A DNA stretch of 39,997 nt from an uncultured Bacteroidales bacterium (GTDB taxonomy: Bacteria > Bacteroidota > Bacteroidia > Bacteroidales > Marinilabiliaceae): NCBI GenBank assembly GCA_934725785.1, contig CAKVCS010000002.1:1-39997 (forward strand), read 5' to 3'. The notes under the pieces are model-generated. The model did not search any database, was not told the origin of the DNA, and saw only the letters and a program-made list of their open reading frames with translations. Made by a program: the position numbers and the translations under genes. Below are positions 16,771-26,068 of the stretch, in pieces. Positions within the stretch are counted from its first letter, which is position 1. Each line of letters starts with the position of its first letter.

Positions 16771-17763
16771 ATGATAAAGCAAGACTGGATTAATAAGGGC
16801 TTCGTCGACGAGCCCATACCGCAAGGCACAGACCTCAAGGCTGAGATTGTAAGGCTTAAGAAGGAGAAAGGAGCCCTGCTGATGGCGCACTATTACCAAG
16901 TGGGCGAGATTCAAGACATGGCCGACGTGATAGGCGACAGCCTCGCCCTGGCCCAGAAAGCCGTCGGAGTCAAAAATGACATCATTCTCCTTGCGGGTGT
17001 ACACTTTATGGGCGAGACGGTCAAGATTCTCAATCCCGACAAGAAAGTTCTCATCCCCGACTTCAACGCCGGATGCTCACTCGCCGACAGCTGCCAGCCG
17101 GCCGACTTCGCCAAGTTCATTGCCGACCACCCTGGCCACAAGGTGATAAGCTACGTCAACACATCCGCCGAGATAAAGGCCATGACCGACGTGGTCGTCA
17201 CGAGCACTAACGCACTCCAAATAGTTGAGAGTTTCCCTAAGGATGAGAAATTAATCTTCGGCCCAGACCGGAATCTCGGCTCGTACATCAACTCTAAGAC
17301 CGGCAGGCGAATGCTGCTGTGGGACGGAGCGTGCCATGTACACGAGCAGTTCTCGCTCGAGAAGATCATAGAGCTCAAGAGGCAGTTCCCCGATGCGGAG
17401 CTCATAGCCCACCCGGAGTGCAAACACCAAGTGATCGTCCTGTCCGACTTCGTCGGCTCCACGGCCGCGCTCCTCAGTCACATCGGCAAGAGCAAGTCAA
17501 AGAGGTTCATCGTAGCCACCGAGAGCGGCATACTCCACCAGATGCAGAAGTCATACCCCGACAGGGACCTGATACCCGCGCCGCCCATGGACTCCACATG
17601 CGGTTGCAACAATTGCAACTTTATGAAGCTCAACACGCTCGAGAAGATTTTCTTGACGCTCAAGAATGAGTGGCCGGAAGTAATGGTTGACCCTGAAGTT
17701 GCTGCCAAGGCGCGCAGGCCGATAGACGCCATGCTAAGCCTTTCGGCAAATCTCGCAAAGTAG
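16771..17763 (+). CDS. nadA: Quinolinate synthase
   Basis: NadA condenses iminoaspartate with dihydroxyacetone phosphate to quinolinate, the pyridine precursor of NAD, using an oxygen-sensitive 4Fe-4S cluster. The 330-residue protein carries LLMAHYYQVGEIQDMADVIGDSLALA, FNAGCSLADSC with the first cluster Cys (residue 102), HPECKHQV, the ATESGILHQM segment and the late CGCNNCNFMKLNTLEKI stretch that supplies the last ligand. Length is within the usual range. nadB and nadC are not in the window. It is the first rightward gene beyond the gene-free region and is followed 39 nt later by a receiver-domain gene. Confidence 0.97.
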   Translation: MIKQDWINKGFVDEPIPQGTDLKAEIVRLKKEKGALLMAHYYQVGEIQDMADVIGDSLALAQKAVGVKNDIILLAGVHFMGETVKILNPDKKVLIPDFNAGCSLADSCQPADFAKFIADHPGHKVISYVNTSAEIKAMTDVVVTSTNALQIVESFPKDEKLIFGPDRNLGSYINSKTGRRMLLWDGACHVHEQFSLEKIIELKRQFPDAELIAHPECKHQVIVLSDFVGSTAALLSHIGKSKSKRFIVATESGILHQMQKSYPDRDLIPAPPMDSTCGCNNCNFMKLNTLEKIFLTLKNEWPEVMVDPEVAAKARRPIDAMLSLSANLAK

Positions 17764-17802
17764 CTCGGCGGCACGGTCATACCATAATCTCACAGCTCGT
17801 TT

Positions 17803-18180
17803 ATGATAAAGATTCTACTCGTCGAGGACAATCTGATCAGCCAAAAGATGATGTTCTACACCTTCAAGGCCGCCAACCTGACAGCCGACGTGGCAGCCGA
17901 CGGCGACGAGGCCGTCTCCATGGCCTCGGCGACAGGCTACGACGTCATCCTGATGGACATAATGATGCCAGGGAAAAACGGATACGAGGCGACTGTCGAC
18001 ATCAGGGCCGCCGAGGCCGCCAGCGGGCGCAAGGCTTACATCATAGGGCTGACTGGCAACGTGTACGACTCCGAGAGGCAGAAGTGTCTCGCCGCAGGCA
18101 TGGACGCGTATATGCCCAAGCCATTCGACATCGACGTTTTTAGGGAAATCCTGTCAAGAAACGGAATCGCGTCGTTCTGA
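17803..18180 (+). CDS. Stand-alone receiver-domain response regulator
   Basis: A 125-residue CheY-like receiver with no output domain. Acidic pocket residues are in LVEDN near the N-terminus, the phospho-acceptor is Asp52 in ILMDIMMPG, the switch Thr lies in IIGLTGN and the conserved Lys in YMPKPF. The spacing is normal for a functional receiver. Without an effector domain it must act by protein contact, for example in a phosphorelay. No histidine kinase is nearby, so its partner is unknown. It lies between nadA and ruvB with short gaps (39 and 44 nt) and is probably in the same transcript. Confidence 0.88.
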   Translation: MIKILLVEDNLISQKMMFYTFKAANLTADVAADGDEAVSMASATGYDVILMDIMMPGKNGYEATVDIRAAEAASGRKAYIIGLTGNVYDSERQKCLAAGMDAYMPKPFDIDVFREILSRNGIASF

Positions 18181-18224
18181 CGCGCATCCGCTGGAGAGGA
18201 TTCGAGAGACACACATCTTTTGCA

Positions 18225-19262
18225 TTGGACATAAGGAAAGAGAACGAGATTCCCGATCAGGAACTCGACCGCAAACTGCGGCCGCTCACTTTTGACGACT
18301 TCACTGGCCAGTCGGCCGTCGTGGACAACCTGCGAATATTCGTCGCCGCGGCAAAGATGCGTGGCGAGCCCCTTGACCATACCCTGCTTTACGGACCTCC
18401 GGGCCTCGGTAAGACAACCCTATCGGCCATCATTGCCAACCAGCTCGGCGTGAACATGAAAACAACGAGCGGGCCTGTCATCGACAAGCCGGGCGACCTG
18501 GCAGGGCTGCTCACTTCCCTTGAGCCGAACGACGTCCTTTTCATCGACGAGATTCACCGCCTCAGCCCCGTTGTCGAGGAGTATCTCTACTCGGCCATGG
18601 AGGATTTCAAGATTGACATCATAATAGACAAGGGGCCGGGCGCGCGAACCATCCAGATTGACCTCAACCCCTTCACCCTCGTGGGCGCGACCACGCGTAG
18701 CGGCCTGCTCACGAGCCCGCTCAGGGCCAGGTTTGGCATAAAGTGCCACCTGGAGTATTACGATGTCGACACGATATCTAAAATCGTAAAGCGGGCGGCC
18801 GGCATTCTCAAGGTGCCTATCGACGACGACTCGTGCAGCGCCATTGCCCTGCGCAGCCGCGGGACGCCACGCATAGCGAACTCGCTCCTGCGCCGGGTGA
18901 GGGACTTCGCCCAGGTGGTGGGCGAGGGGAGGATTGAGACCGACATAACCCGCAGGAGCCTCAATGCGCTCAACATCGATGAGTTCGGGCTCGACGACCA
19001 GGACATTAAGATTCTCCTCACTGTCATAGACAAGTTCGGCGGCGGCCCCGTGGGCGTTTCGACCATAGCCACGGCCGTCGGCGAGGACCCCGGCACTGTC
19101 GAGGATGTCTACGAGCCTTACTTGATACAGAGTGGCTTCATAAAGCGTACTCCGCGCGGCCGGGTGGCCACTCCGCTCGCATATAAACACACGGGGAGGA
19201 CAGGCTATCACGACGACGGCCCCAACCTTTTCAATTACGCTGACGACGGCTCTGAAGCATAG
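18225..19262 (+). CDS. ruvB: Holliday junction branch migration ATPase RuvB
   Basis: RuvB is the AAA+ motor that, with RuvA, drives branch migration of Holliday junctions during recombination repair. The 345-residue protein contains LRPLTFDDFTGQ, Walker A (YGPPGLGKTTLS), Walker B (VLFIDEIHRLS), the sensor/arginine region (VGATTRSGLLTSPLRARFG) and the C-terminal winged-helix sequence GFIKRTPRGRVATPLAY. The start appears to be TTG at 18225 (MDIRKENEIPD); no in-frame ATG or GTG gives a better N-terminus. ruvA and ruvC are not in the window. Confidence 0.96.
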   Translation: MDIRKENEIPDQELDRKLRPLTFDDFTGQSAVVDNLRIFVAAAKMRGEPLDHTLLYGPPGLGKTTLSAIIANQLGVNMKTTSGPVIDKPGDLAGLLTSLEPNDVLFIDEIHRLSPVVEEYLYSAMEDFKIDIIIDKGPGARTIQIDLNPFTLVGATTRSGLLTSPLRARFGIKCHLEYYDVDTISKIVKRAAGILKVPIDDDSCSAIALRSRGTPRIANSLLRRVRDFAQVVGEGRIETDITRRSLNALNIDEFGLDDQDIKILLTVIDKFGGGPVGVSTIATAVGEDPGTVEDVYEPYLIQSGFIKRTPRGRVATPLAYKHTGRTGYHDDGPNLFNYADDGSEA

Positions 19263-19323
19263 CACGCTGACGAAGCCCGCGACGCGCGGCGACAAATAAG
19301 AAAGCAAAAACACCTCAACAACG

Positions 19324-20799
19324 GTGGGCAAGTTGAAAACATTGGCCTCAGACACTGTTGTCTACGGCCTCAGCACCATCCTCAGCCGTCTTATCGGCTG
19401 GCTTATGATGCCTCTTTATGTCAGGGTGGTCTCTCAGGCCGTCTATGGCACTTTCTCTTACGTTTACAGCTGGATCGCCATCCTGCTCGTGGTCGTCACG
19501 CTCGGCTTTGAGACCGGATATTTCCGCTTCGCGAACGACGGTAACAGGGACAGCCTCCTTGGGACACTCTCCAAAAAAGTGTTCCTTTTCGGCCTCGTCC
19601 TGGTTCTTTTCTGCGCTTTCTTCCCTCGGGCGGCCTGCTCCCTGCTCGACTTCGACTTCGGCCCCCAAAGCGGGGTTTACGTGGTCATAATGGCGTCCAT
19701 AGTTCTTCTCGACTCCTATAACGCCATCTTCTTCGCCGAGCTGAGATATATGCGGAGGTCGATTGAGTATGCCCTCTTACGGCTGGCACAGGTGCTCATA
19801 AATGTGCTGCTGACTGCCTTTTTCCTGTTCTTCCTGCGCCATCAGGGCGGCTTTTTCTCATCCGTCGACGACATAACATATATGATGCTCGCCAACCTGG
19901 CCGGCTCGCTTTTCAGCACTTTGTGGTTTTTCCGCCGTATTGTGGCAGTCATGCCTTACTCCGATCCCTCGCTGCTGCGCAAGGCTCTGCTGTACAGCCT
20001 TCCCCTTGTCGGGATGGGTTTCTTCGGCCAGGCGAACACTAATATCGAGAAGATACTCATAAAGCACCTGGACCCTGGCGTCGACCCGCTCGCCTCTCTT
20101 GGCGTCTACGCCGCCTGCTACAAGATCGGCGTGCTGATGAGCATATTCACGCAGAGCTTCCGTATGGCTTTCGAGCCCTTCTTTTTCAAGGAGAACAAGG
20201 ACCGCCAAAAGACGGACATATATGGCCCCGCGCTCAAGTGGTTCGTCTACTTCGGCTTGCTTATTTTTGCCGGCGTAATGCTATTCATGCCACTGCTTAG
20301 GCGGATATTGCCCGCCGACTATTACGACGGGACAAGTATCATACCTTGGATACTTGTCGGGCAGCTCTTCTTCGGCGTTTATTATTCACTCTCGCTGTGG
20401 TATAAGCTTACAGACCGCACGTATTGGGGCATAATAATGAGCATCGTAGGGCTTGCTGTCAACACTTGCCTCAACTTCATCCTTATCCCCCGTGTAGGCT
20501 ATATAGGCGCCGCGTGGTCGACCTTCGCGGGCTATGCTGTCATGATGCTGCTCACGTACATTCTCGGTCAGCACTATTTCCCTGTGAAATACCCGGTCAG
20601 GAGGCTCGTGTTCGTTGGGCTCGCGGTTATTATTTTAGTCATGTGCCTCTGTATGCTCATAGAGGCTGTTGGCGGAGTGTGGCCGCTCGTATCAATTGCA
20701 GGTTGCCTTGCCGTGGTTTGCCTCATAGCCATTGTGGAGCGCAAAGAGATTATGCCGGCGATGGTCCGACTGTCCGGTCGGATGACCAGAAGGCGTTAG
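19324..20799 (+). CDS. MOP-superfamily polysaccharide/lipid flippase (Wzx/MATE-like)
   Basis: Multispan membrane protein of 491 residues with about 12-14 hydrophobic segments, in the oligosaccharidyl-lipid/polysaccharide exporter class. The N-terminus LASDTVVYGLSTILSRLIGWLMMPLYVRV is typical of this class, as are the LPLVGMGFFGQANTNIEKILIKHL and YAACYKIGVLMSIFTQSFRMAFEPFFF segments. It begins with GTG at 19324, or less likely TTG at 19333. The probable role is flipping an undecaprenyl-linked glycan across the inner membrane, but no glycosyltransferases adjoin it, so the substrate is open. It sits between ruvB and dut with small gaps, an arrangement I recall from other Bacteroidales but did not check. 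Confidence 0.88.
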   Translation: MGKLKTLASDTVVYGLSTILSRLIGWLMMPLYVRVVSQAVYGTFSYVYSWIAILLVVVTLGFETGYFRFANDGNRDSLLGTLSKKVFLFGLVLVLFCAFFPRAACSLLDFDFGPQSGVYVVIMASIVLLDSYNAIFFAELRYMRRSIEYALLRLAQVLINVLLTAFFLFFLRHQGGFFSSVDDITYMMLANLAGSLFSTLWFFRRIVAVMPYSDPSLLRKALLYSLPLVGMGFFGQANTNIEKILIKHLDPGVDPLASLGVYAACYKIGVLMSIFTQSFRMAFEPFFFKENKDRQKTDIYGPALKWFVYFGLLIFAGVMLFMPLLRRILPADYYDGTSIIPWILVGQLFFGVYYSLSLWYKLTDRTYWGIIMSIVGLAVNTCLNFILIPRVGYIGAAWSTFAGYAVMMLLTYILGQHYFPVKYPVRRLVFVGLAVIILVMCLCMLIEAVGGVWPLVSIAGCLAVVCLIAIVERKEIMPAMVRLSGRMTRRR

Positions 20800-20826
20800 T
20801 GTTTAACAATTTAACAGCTTTAAGAG

Positions 20827-21261
20827 ATGAAAGTCCTCATAGTAAATAAGGGAGACAATCCGATGCCGGCCTATGCGACGCCAGGCGCGGCGGGGCTCGA
20901 CCTGCGCGCCGACCTCAAGGAGGACGTCGTGATAGCTCCGCTGGGTCGCGCGCTTGTCCCGACCGGCATATACATCCAGCTGCCTTATGGCTACGAGGCC
21001 CAGATACGCCCTCGCAGCGGACTTGCGGCAAAGAGCGGCGTAACCGTGCTTAATTCGCCCGGCACAATCGACTCCGACTACCGTGGTGAGATACGGGTCA
21101 TACTTGTCAACCTCTCGGATAAGCCTTTCACAGTCCGCCACGGTGAGAGGGTCTGCCAGATGGTGATAGCCCGTCACGAGGTTGCCGAGCTCGTACCCGT
21201 CGAGCGGCTCGAAGGGTCGGAGAGGGGTGAAGGCGGTTTCGGCCATACCGGCGTCAAGTAG
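20827..21261 (+). CDS. dut: dUTP diphosphatase
   Basis: Trimeric dUTPase that hydrolyses dUTP to dUMP and pyrophosphate, keeping uracil out of DNA and supplying dTMP synthesis. The 144-residue protein shows all five motifs in order: TPGAAGLDLRA, RALVPTGIYIQ, RPRSGLAAKSGV, NSPGTIDSDYRGEI (catalytic Asp), and the C-terminal phosphate-closing arm ERGEGGFGHTG. Starts at ATG 20827, 27 nt after the flippase stop. Confidence 0.97.
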   Translation: MKVLIVNKGDNPMPAYATPGAAGLDLRADLKEDVVIAPLGRALVPTGIYIQLPYGYEAQIRPRSGLAAKSGVTVLNSPGTIDSDYRGEIRVILVNLSDKPFTVRHGERVCQMVIARHEVAELVPVERLEGSERGEGGFGHTGVK

Positions 21262-21328
21262 CCGAAGCCCGGCATCTGCCTCACTAATGTACATCATGAG
21301 ACGTTATCATTTTAATAGTTTTCACTTT

Positions 21329-23080
21329 ATGCGTCGCCATCTCGTCATACTGTCCTTGCTCGCCCTGCTGCCTTTCCGGGCCTTGTGTCAGAACGTTTCT
21401 CCGCTGGGAGGAATAGACACCGACAATTTCCTCTTCGACAATATGTATCTCGAGGCAGTACATTCGAAGCTCATAGGCGATTACAACACTTCGTTCGACA
21501 GGCTCAAGATGTGCCGCAAGCTCAACCCGCAAAGCGCGGCGGTGCTTTATGAGGCGGCCACCCTGCTGGCCTATAGCGGAAACTACGAATATGCGGCCCA
21601 ATACGCGCAGACAGCCGTACAGACCGACACTACCAGAAACGACAATTACGTCAACCTTGCCCTGCAGTGCCTCGTCAAGGCTGGTAAGCTCGCCGAGACG
21701 CTTCCGCTCTACGACACTCTGATTGCCCGCAATCCCCTCGACGCCGACAGGAGCAGACTAATGAAAGTGGCTGTGCTCCAGAGGCTTGCCAAGTATGACG
21801 ACGCTATGGCCGAGCTTGACAGGATATCCGATGACGACGAGGATACATACATCCAGTCTCAGATTCAGAAGTCACTCGTCTTCAAGCAGATGGCGAAAAA
21901 GGGCAAGCAGAGCAAGATTCTTAAGAAACTCGTTGCCAAATACCCAGAAAACGTACAGGTAAATTTCCAGTACTCCCACTACCTATATGAGGAGGGAGAC
22001 TATGACGGTGCCATACGTTACTGCTCAAAGGCTGCCTCCCTGCCCAAGGGAGACGCTTACCTCTTCGTGCTCGCGGATATTTACCAGAAGCAGAAGATGG
22101 ACAGCCTCTACGCGAGGACAGCGCTCCAGGCCTACTCGAGTCCCGAGATTGATGTAGACGCCAAGCTTGCGCAGCTTTATGACATCATGAACAGGCCCGA
22201 CCAGATGATGCAGAATGCGAATTGGAGGGCGTTCTTCGATAACGTCTACACTTCGCTAATACGACAGTATCCTGAGGATGCCCAGGTCTGCGCCGTGGCG
22301 CACAATTATTATTACAGCACAACCGACAGAAAGGCCAAGGCTACAAAGCTACTCGCCGACTTTGTCTCAGACGGACACGGCTCAGAGTACATATGGCGAA
22401 ACCTCTTATTCGACTGCCAGCAAAACTCTGACTACGAACGCCTTGAGTCTTATTCGCGCCAAGCCATAGAAGATATGCCGGAAAGCCCGTTATTTCACCT
22501 CGTCCTGGGGCAGGCGCTCCAGGCGAAGGATGATTACGCAGCCGCGCTTGCTCAATACCAGTCAGCTTTCGCCATGTACGACGCCAACAGGGGCAGCGAC
22601 GACGAGTCCAACCGCTCCTTTGCGCTCCACGGCATGGCCCAGTGCTACACGAGCCTCGACAGCATTAGCCAGGCCTTCGCTGTCTACGACCAGATTCTCA
22701 GTGAGAACGACAACGATCCCGTCGCGCTAAACAACTACGCCTATCGGCTCGCCATCGCAGGTCAGCAGCTCGGCCGTGCCGAGAAGATGAGCATGAAGTC
22801 GTTGAACTCCAAGCCGCTCAACCCGACATATCTCGACACTTATGCCTACGTCCTGCTCAAGGAGGGGAAGATGGCGGAGGCACTTTTCGTAATGGAGAGG
22901 TGCATGGAGCAATATGGCGATGAGGCATCGGCCGAGGTGCTCGACCATTATGCCGACATCCTGATTGGCAACGGACATAAGGACAAGGCTATAGAGGTAT
23001 TGAAATCGGCATTGGCAAAAGACCCTGACAATCAAGATTTAAAACAGAAACTCAGCAATGTCGAATCTGTTCACGAATAG
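21329..23080 (+). CDS. Tetratricopeptide-repeat exported protein
   Basis: A 583-residue TPR protein. The start at 21329 gives a clean signal peptide (MRRHLVILSLLALLPFRALCQ) after an A/T-rich leader; an ATG at 21296 and further upstream codons are in frame but overlap the end of dut or lengthen the n-region. The mature protein is a run of roughly 34-residue helical repeats, for example LYEAATLLAYSGNYEYAAQY, VNLALQCLVKAGKLAETLPL, FQYSHYLYEEGDYDGAIRY, and the last one (IEVLKSALAKDPDNQDLKQ). TPR arrays bind partner proteins. It overlaps the DUF4292 gene by 23 nt and is probably translationally coupled to it and the EnvC-like gene. An envelope assembly role is inferred. Confidence 0.85.
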   Translation: MRRHLVILSLLALLPFRALCQNVSPLGGIDTDNFLFDNMYLEAVHSKLIGDYNTSFDRLKMCRKLNPQSAAVLYEAATLLAYSGNYEYAAQYAQTAVQTDTTRNDNYVNLALQCLVKAGKLAETLPLYDTLIARNPLDADRSRLMKVAVLQRLAKYDDAMAELDRISDDDEDTYIQSQIQKSLVFKQMAKKGKQSKILKKLVAKYPENVQVNFQYSHYLYEEGDYDGAIRYCSKAASLPKGDAYLFVLADIYQKQKMDSLYARTALQAYSSPEIDVDAKLAQLYDIMNRPDQMMQNANWRAFFDNVYTSLIRQYPEDAQVCAVAHNYYYSTTDRKAKATKLLADFVSDGHGSEYIWRNLLFDCQQNSDYERLESYSRQAIEDMPESPLFHLVLGQALQAKDDYAAALAQYQSAFAMYDANRGSDDESNRSFALHGMAQCYTSLDSISQAFAVYDQILSENDNDPVALNNYAYRLAIAGQQLGRAEKMSMKSLNSKPLNPTYLDTYAYVLLKEGKMAEALFVMERCMEQYGDEASAEVLDHYADILIGNGHKDKAIEVLKSALAKDPDNQDLKQKLSNVESVHE

Positions 23081-23825
23081 CAAGTGCGCACGCCGCGCGC
23101 TCTTAACAGCCCTTTTTGCGGCCTCTCTCTGCCTGCAGTCTTGCCGCAGCTCGCGCATAGGCTCCGAGAGCAAGAACTCCGTCTTGGCAACGCGCAGGAG
23201 CGAGGTGCTCGAAGTGCTCTCCGACGCCGAGAGCCGCGTGGACGTGACGGCCTACGAGGCAAAGAACGCTAAAAGCTCCGTAACCATGGGTGGCAAGAGC
23301 GTAAACCTCAGGGCGAACGTATCGTTCAGCAGGGGCGGCGATACCAAGATTGCGGCGCGACTTGTCTTTCCGCCGGTCAGTGTGGGGCAGGTCGTAGTCT
23401 CAGACAAGTGCGCGAAAGTCTCCAGTAAGTACCTTGACAAGAACCCCACCGTCAAGCTGCCGGCTTGCGTCAACGACATGCTCCAGTCCGCACTGCTTGG
23501 CAATCTGCCACCTGTCTACGAGTATTTCGGCGACGATGACTTCTCAAAGTTCGGTATATTCCTGACGGCCGACGACAAGTATATGCTCACAAGGTCTGAG
23601 CGAGATATAAGCGTGACTCTGGGTATAAATGGCGAAGATAAGACACTTGCGAGTATACATGTAATATTCGCAGGTTTTGATGCCCGTTTTAAAGTAACGG
23701 GCTACAAAAGGTTCAGCGGAAAGCTGCTACCCTCAAAAATCGACGTTTCCGTAATCCAGTCATCCGACAAGTCCGCCACGAAGGCCGAAATTGAAATTTC
23801 GGATGTAACTTTGTACACCGAATGA
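23058..23825 (+). CDS. DUF4292-type lipoprotein
   Basis: A 255-residue lipoprotein of the Bacteroidetes DUF4292 group, no known function. The signal (RRALLTALFAASLCLQSC) ends in lipobox LQSC. The mature part is beta-rich with alternating strands (KSVNLRANVSFSRGGDTKIA, RLVFPPVSVGQVVVSDKC, VTGYKRFSGKLLPSKIDVSV), similar in general design to LolA/LolB-type lipid-binding folds; that similarity is an impression, not proof. The start ATG lies inside the 3' end of the TPR gene. The EnvC-like gene follows 14 nt later. Confidence 0.82.
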   Translation: MSNLFTNSKCARRALLTALFAASLCLQSCRSSRIGSESKNSVLATRRSEVLEVLSDAESRVDVTAYEAKNAKSSVTMGGKSVNLRANVSFSRGGDTKIAARLVFPPVSVGQVVVSDKCAKVSSKYLDKNPTVKLPACVNDMLQSALLGNLPPVYEYFGDDDFSKFGIFLTADDKYMLTRSERDISVTLGINGEDKTLASIHVIFAGFDARFKVTGYKRFSGKLLPSKIDVSVIQSSDKSATKAEIEISDVTLYTE

Positions 23826-23839
23826 TATAGACAGCGAAT

Positions 23840-25084
23840 ATGCGTATTATCCCGCTCATAATCCCCCTCCTTGCTCTTCCTGTGCTCGCCACCGCCCAGG
23901 TTGAGAAGAAGTCTCTTGACGACCTCAACAGGGAGAAGGCAAAGCTCCAATCCATCATCGAGCAGAACAACAAGATGATGGAGGAGTATAAGGCGCGCAA
24001 GAACAACGAGATGATGCGCATATCGATGGTGGACAACAAGATTGCCAAACGCCGACAGCTTATTGACGTCTACAACAGCGAGATTGAGGCCTATAACGGT
24101 CAGATTAGGCTTCTCAACAACCAGATAGACTCCGTCGCGAAGGTTATGAAGAGGCAGAAGCAGGAGTACGCCGACATCCTTAGGCAGATGCAGGCCCGCG
24201 GCAAGGGTTACTCGCCGCTCGCTTTCATGCTCTCGTCGCAGTCATTCAACCAGAGCTACCGGCGATATTTGTTTATGAGGCAGTACTCCGACTACCGCAA
24301 GACCCAGTTCGCTAAGCTCGAGGAGTCGAAGACCCACCTCGCCAGCCTCAAGGTCGGAGTGTCCGAGAAACTCGTGGCCATCAACCAGGTGCTCGCCAAG
24401 GTGAAGGACGAGACGTCGCGTCTCAACACAGAGCTTTCAGCCCGCCAGAGCAATGTCGACCAGATAAGCAAGAGCCAGGGCGACCTGCAGAAGCAGATTC
24501 AGACGGCTCAGACGCAGAGCCGCAAACTCGATGCGCAGATAGCCGCCGTAATAAAAGAAGAGGCGGAAAAGGCTCGCAGAGAGGCCGAGGAGGCCGCTAA
24601 AAAGCAAAAGGCGAAGGGTGGCTCACCCAAGGAAATTGTGGCGAAAAACGCGGCATCTGAGCCGCTTTCCGAGCAGATACTCGAGAACAAGGGCAGGCTG
24701 CCGTGGCCAGTTAGGAGCTTCGTCATCACAAGCCAGTTCGGCGAGCATGACCACCCCCTCGTGCCACAAATCAAGATAAGCAACAACGGGGTCGACATAG
24801 ACGTCCTCGCGAGTAAGGATGTGCACCCGGTGCACAAGGGAAAGGTGTCGCGAATCATCGTTGTGCCGGGCAGCTGCGCCACCATCATCGTGCGCCATGG
24901 CGACATACTCACCGTCTACTCAAACCTCGAGGAGGTCTACGTCAAGAAAGACCAGGACGTCGATGTATACACCAACCTCGGAAGGGTCTATGCCGGCGAC
25001 GGCATCAATTCAAACATCCTTCATTTCGAGCTGTGGAGGGGCGAGGTCAAGCAGAACCCGGAGCTGTGGCTTCGCAAACAGTAG
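23840..25084 (+). CDS. EnvC-like M23-family murein hydrolase activator
   Basis: Exported 414-residue protein with a signal peptide (MRIIPLIIPLLALPVLATAQ), a long coiled coil (about residues 22-265, e.g. LNREKAKLQSIIEQNNKMM) and a C-terminal LytM/M23 domain (about 290-414, from PWPVRSFVITSQFGEHDHPL). Catalytic M23 enzymes have HxxxD and HxH zinc ligands; here the first His is Asn (NNGVDIDV) and the first His of HxH is Ile (NILHFELW), while Asp and the last His remain. This pattern fits a degenerate LytM domain like E. coli EnvC, which activates amidases at the septum rather than cutting peptidoglycan itself. Last member of the TPR-DUF4292-EnvC run. Confidence 0.88.
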   Translation: MRIIPLIIPLLALPVLATAQVEKKSLDDLNREKAKLQSIIEQNNKMMEEYKARKNNEMMRISMVDNKIAKRRQLIDVYNSEIEAYNGQIRLLNNQIDSVAKVMKRQKQEYADILRQMQARGKGYSPLAFMLSSQSFNQSYRRYLFMRQYSDYRKTQFAKLEESKTHLASLKVGVSEKLVAINQVLAKVKDETSRLNTELSARQSNVDQISKSQGDLQKQIQTAQTQSRKLDAQIAAVIKEEAEKARREAEEAAKKQKAKGGSPKEIVAKNAASEPLSEQILENKGRLPWPVRSFVITSQFGEHDHPLVPQIKISNNGVDIDVLASKDVHPVHKGKVSRIIVVPGSCATIIVRHGDILTVYSNLEEVYVKKDQDVDVYTNLGRVYAGDGINSNILHFELWRGEVKQNPELWLRKQ

Positions 25085-25214
25085 GGTGGTCAAAGTGGTT
25101 TTTGTATATTTTTATGTAATTTTCGTATCTCTTGACAATATCGGGCTATAACAAATAGCGGTAAGCATCCGTATAATAGCACACTTATAGATACTAAAGC
25201 TTTCACGCAGGTAA

Positions 25215-25628
25215 ATGAACACGATTAACTTAGACGAGACGCTTGAGTTAGACTCTGAAATGGCCAGCCTTGGTAAGGTTGAGAAGATGATTGACAGCCA
25301 GTCTCAGATGCTTAACATAGACGATGACGTCTATGGCAAGTATATGCTTTCCGTCGTCGAGTGCGTGAACAACGCCATTGTGCATGGCAACAAATTAGAC
25401 AAGAGCAAGAAAGTTCATATACACTATCATATTACTAATCAACGTATTGAGGTGACTGTTGCCGACGAGGGCGATGGCTTCGACCCGGATTCGCTCCCCG
25501 ACCCCACAGCCGAGGAGAATATTGAGAAAGAGTGTGGCCGTGGCATTTTCCTCATAAGGAACTTGAGCGACGAGGTCGTCTTCGAGGACCACGGTCGGCG
25601 GGTCTCCATGATTTTCAACCTGCAGTGA
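25215..25628 (+). CDS. RsbW-type ATP-binding protein (anti-sigma-factor kinase family)
   Basis: A 137-residue GHKL ATPase of the HATPase_c_2/RsbW group. The N box is SVVECVNNAIVHGNK, the G1 box VADEGDGFDPDSL and the G2 box CGRGIFLIRNLSDEV; these bind Mg-ATP. Such proteins phosphorylate anti-anti-sigma factors or act in partner switching, but no STAS-domain partner or alternative sigma gene is in the window. Its stop codon overlaps the GTG start of ybeY (GTGA), implying translational coupling. Confidence 0.88.
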   Translation: MNTINLDETLELDSEMASLGKVEKMIDSQSQMLNIDDDVYGKYMLSVVECVNNAIVHGNKLDKSKKVHIHYHITNQRIEVTVADEGDGFDPDSLPDPTAEENIEKECGRGIFLIRNLSDEVVFEDHGRRVSMIFNLQ

Positions 25629-26056
25629 TAAACTTCGAGTGCGAGGACGTCAAGCTTAACCTTAAGAACAAGCTCATCCTCAAGAAATGGATTAAGCAAG
25701 TGGCCGAGAGCTACGGCTTCAAGACTGGTGACCTGACTTATATATTTTGCTCCGACGACAAGATTCTTGAGGTCAACAGGCAATATCTTAACCACGACTA
25801 CTATACCGACATCATAACGTTCGATTATGATGAGGCCGATGTCGTCAGCGGTGACATGTTCATATCAGTCGATACCGTAAAGACGAATGCGGAGCAGTTC
25901 GCACCCTCATTCGAGGAGGAGCTGCACAGGGTAATAATACACGGAGTCCTCCACCTTTGCGGACTAAAGGATAAAGCGCCCGACGACGAGAAGAAGATGA
26001 GGGCGGCTGAGGAGAAGGCGCTCGCCATGTTGGCGGATCTGTTCGCCCAAAAATAG
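25625..26056 (+). CDS. ybeY: Endoribonuclease YbeY (rRNA maturation factor)
   Basis: YbeY is a zinc-dependent RNase needed for 16S rRNA 3'-end maturation and 70S quality control. The GTG start at 25625 overlaps the previous stop by four bases and gives a 143-residue protein (INFECEDVKLNLKNKLIL...), the normal size; an upstream extension would lie inside the ATPase gene. Family blocks are LNHDYYTDIITFDYDE, GDMFISVDTVKTNA and RVIIHGVLHLCGLKDK. The first two metal His residues are present; the third is replaced in this stretch (HxxxHxxGxxDK), a variant I believe also occurs in other Bacteroidetes. Confidence 0.93.
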   Translation: MINFECEDVKLNLKNKLILKKWIKQVAESYGFKTGDLTYIFCSDDKILEVNRQYLNHDYYTDIITFDYDEADVVSGDMFISVDTVKTNAEQFAPSFEEELHRVIIHGVLHLCGLKDKAPDDEKKMRAAEEKALAMLADLFAQK

Positions 26057-26068
26057 ATAGAATCATTG

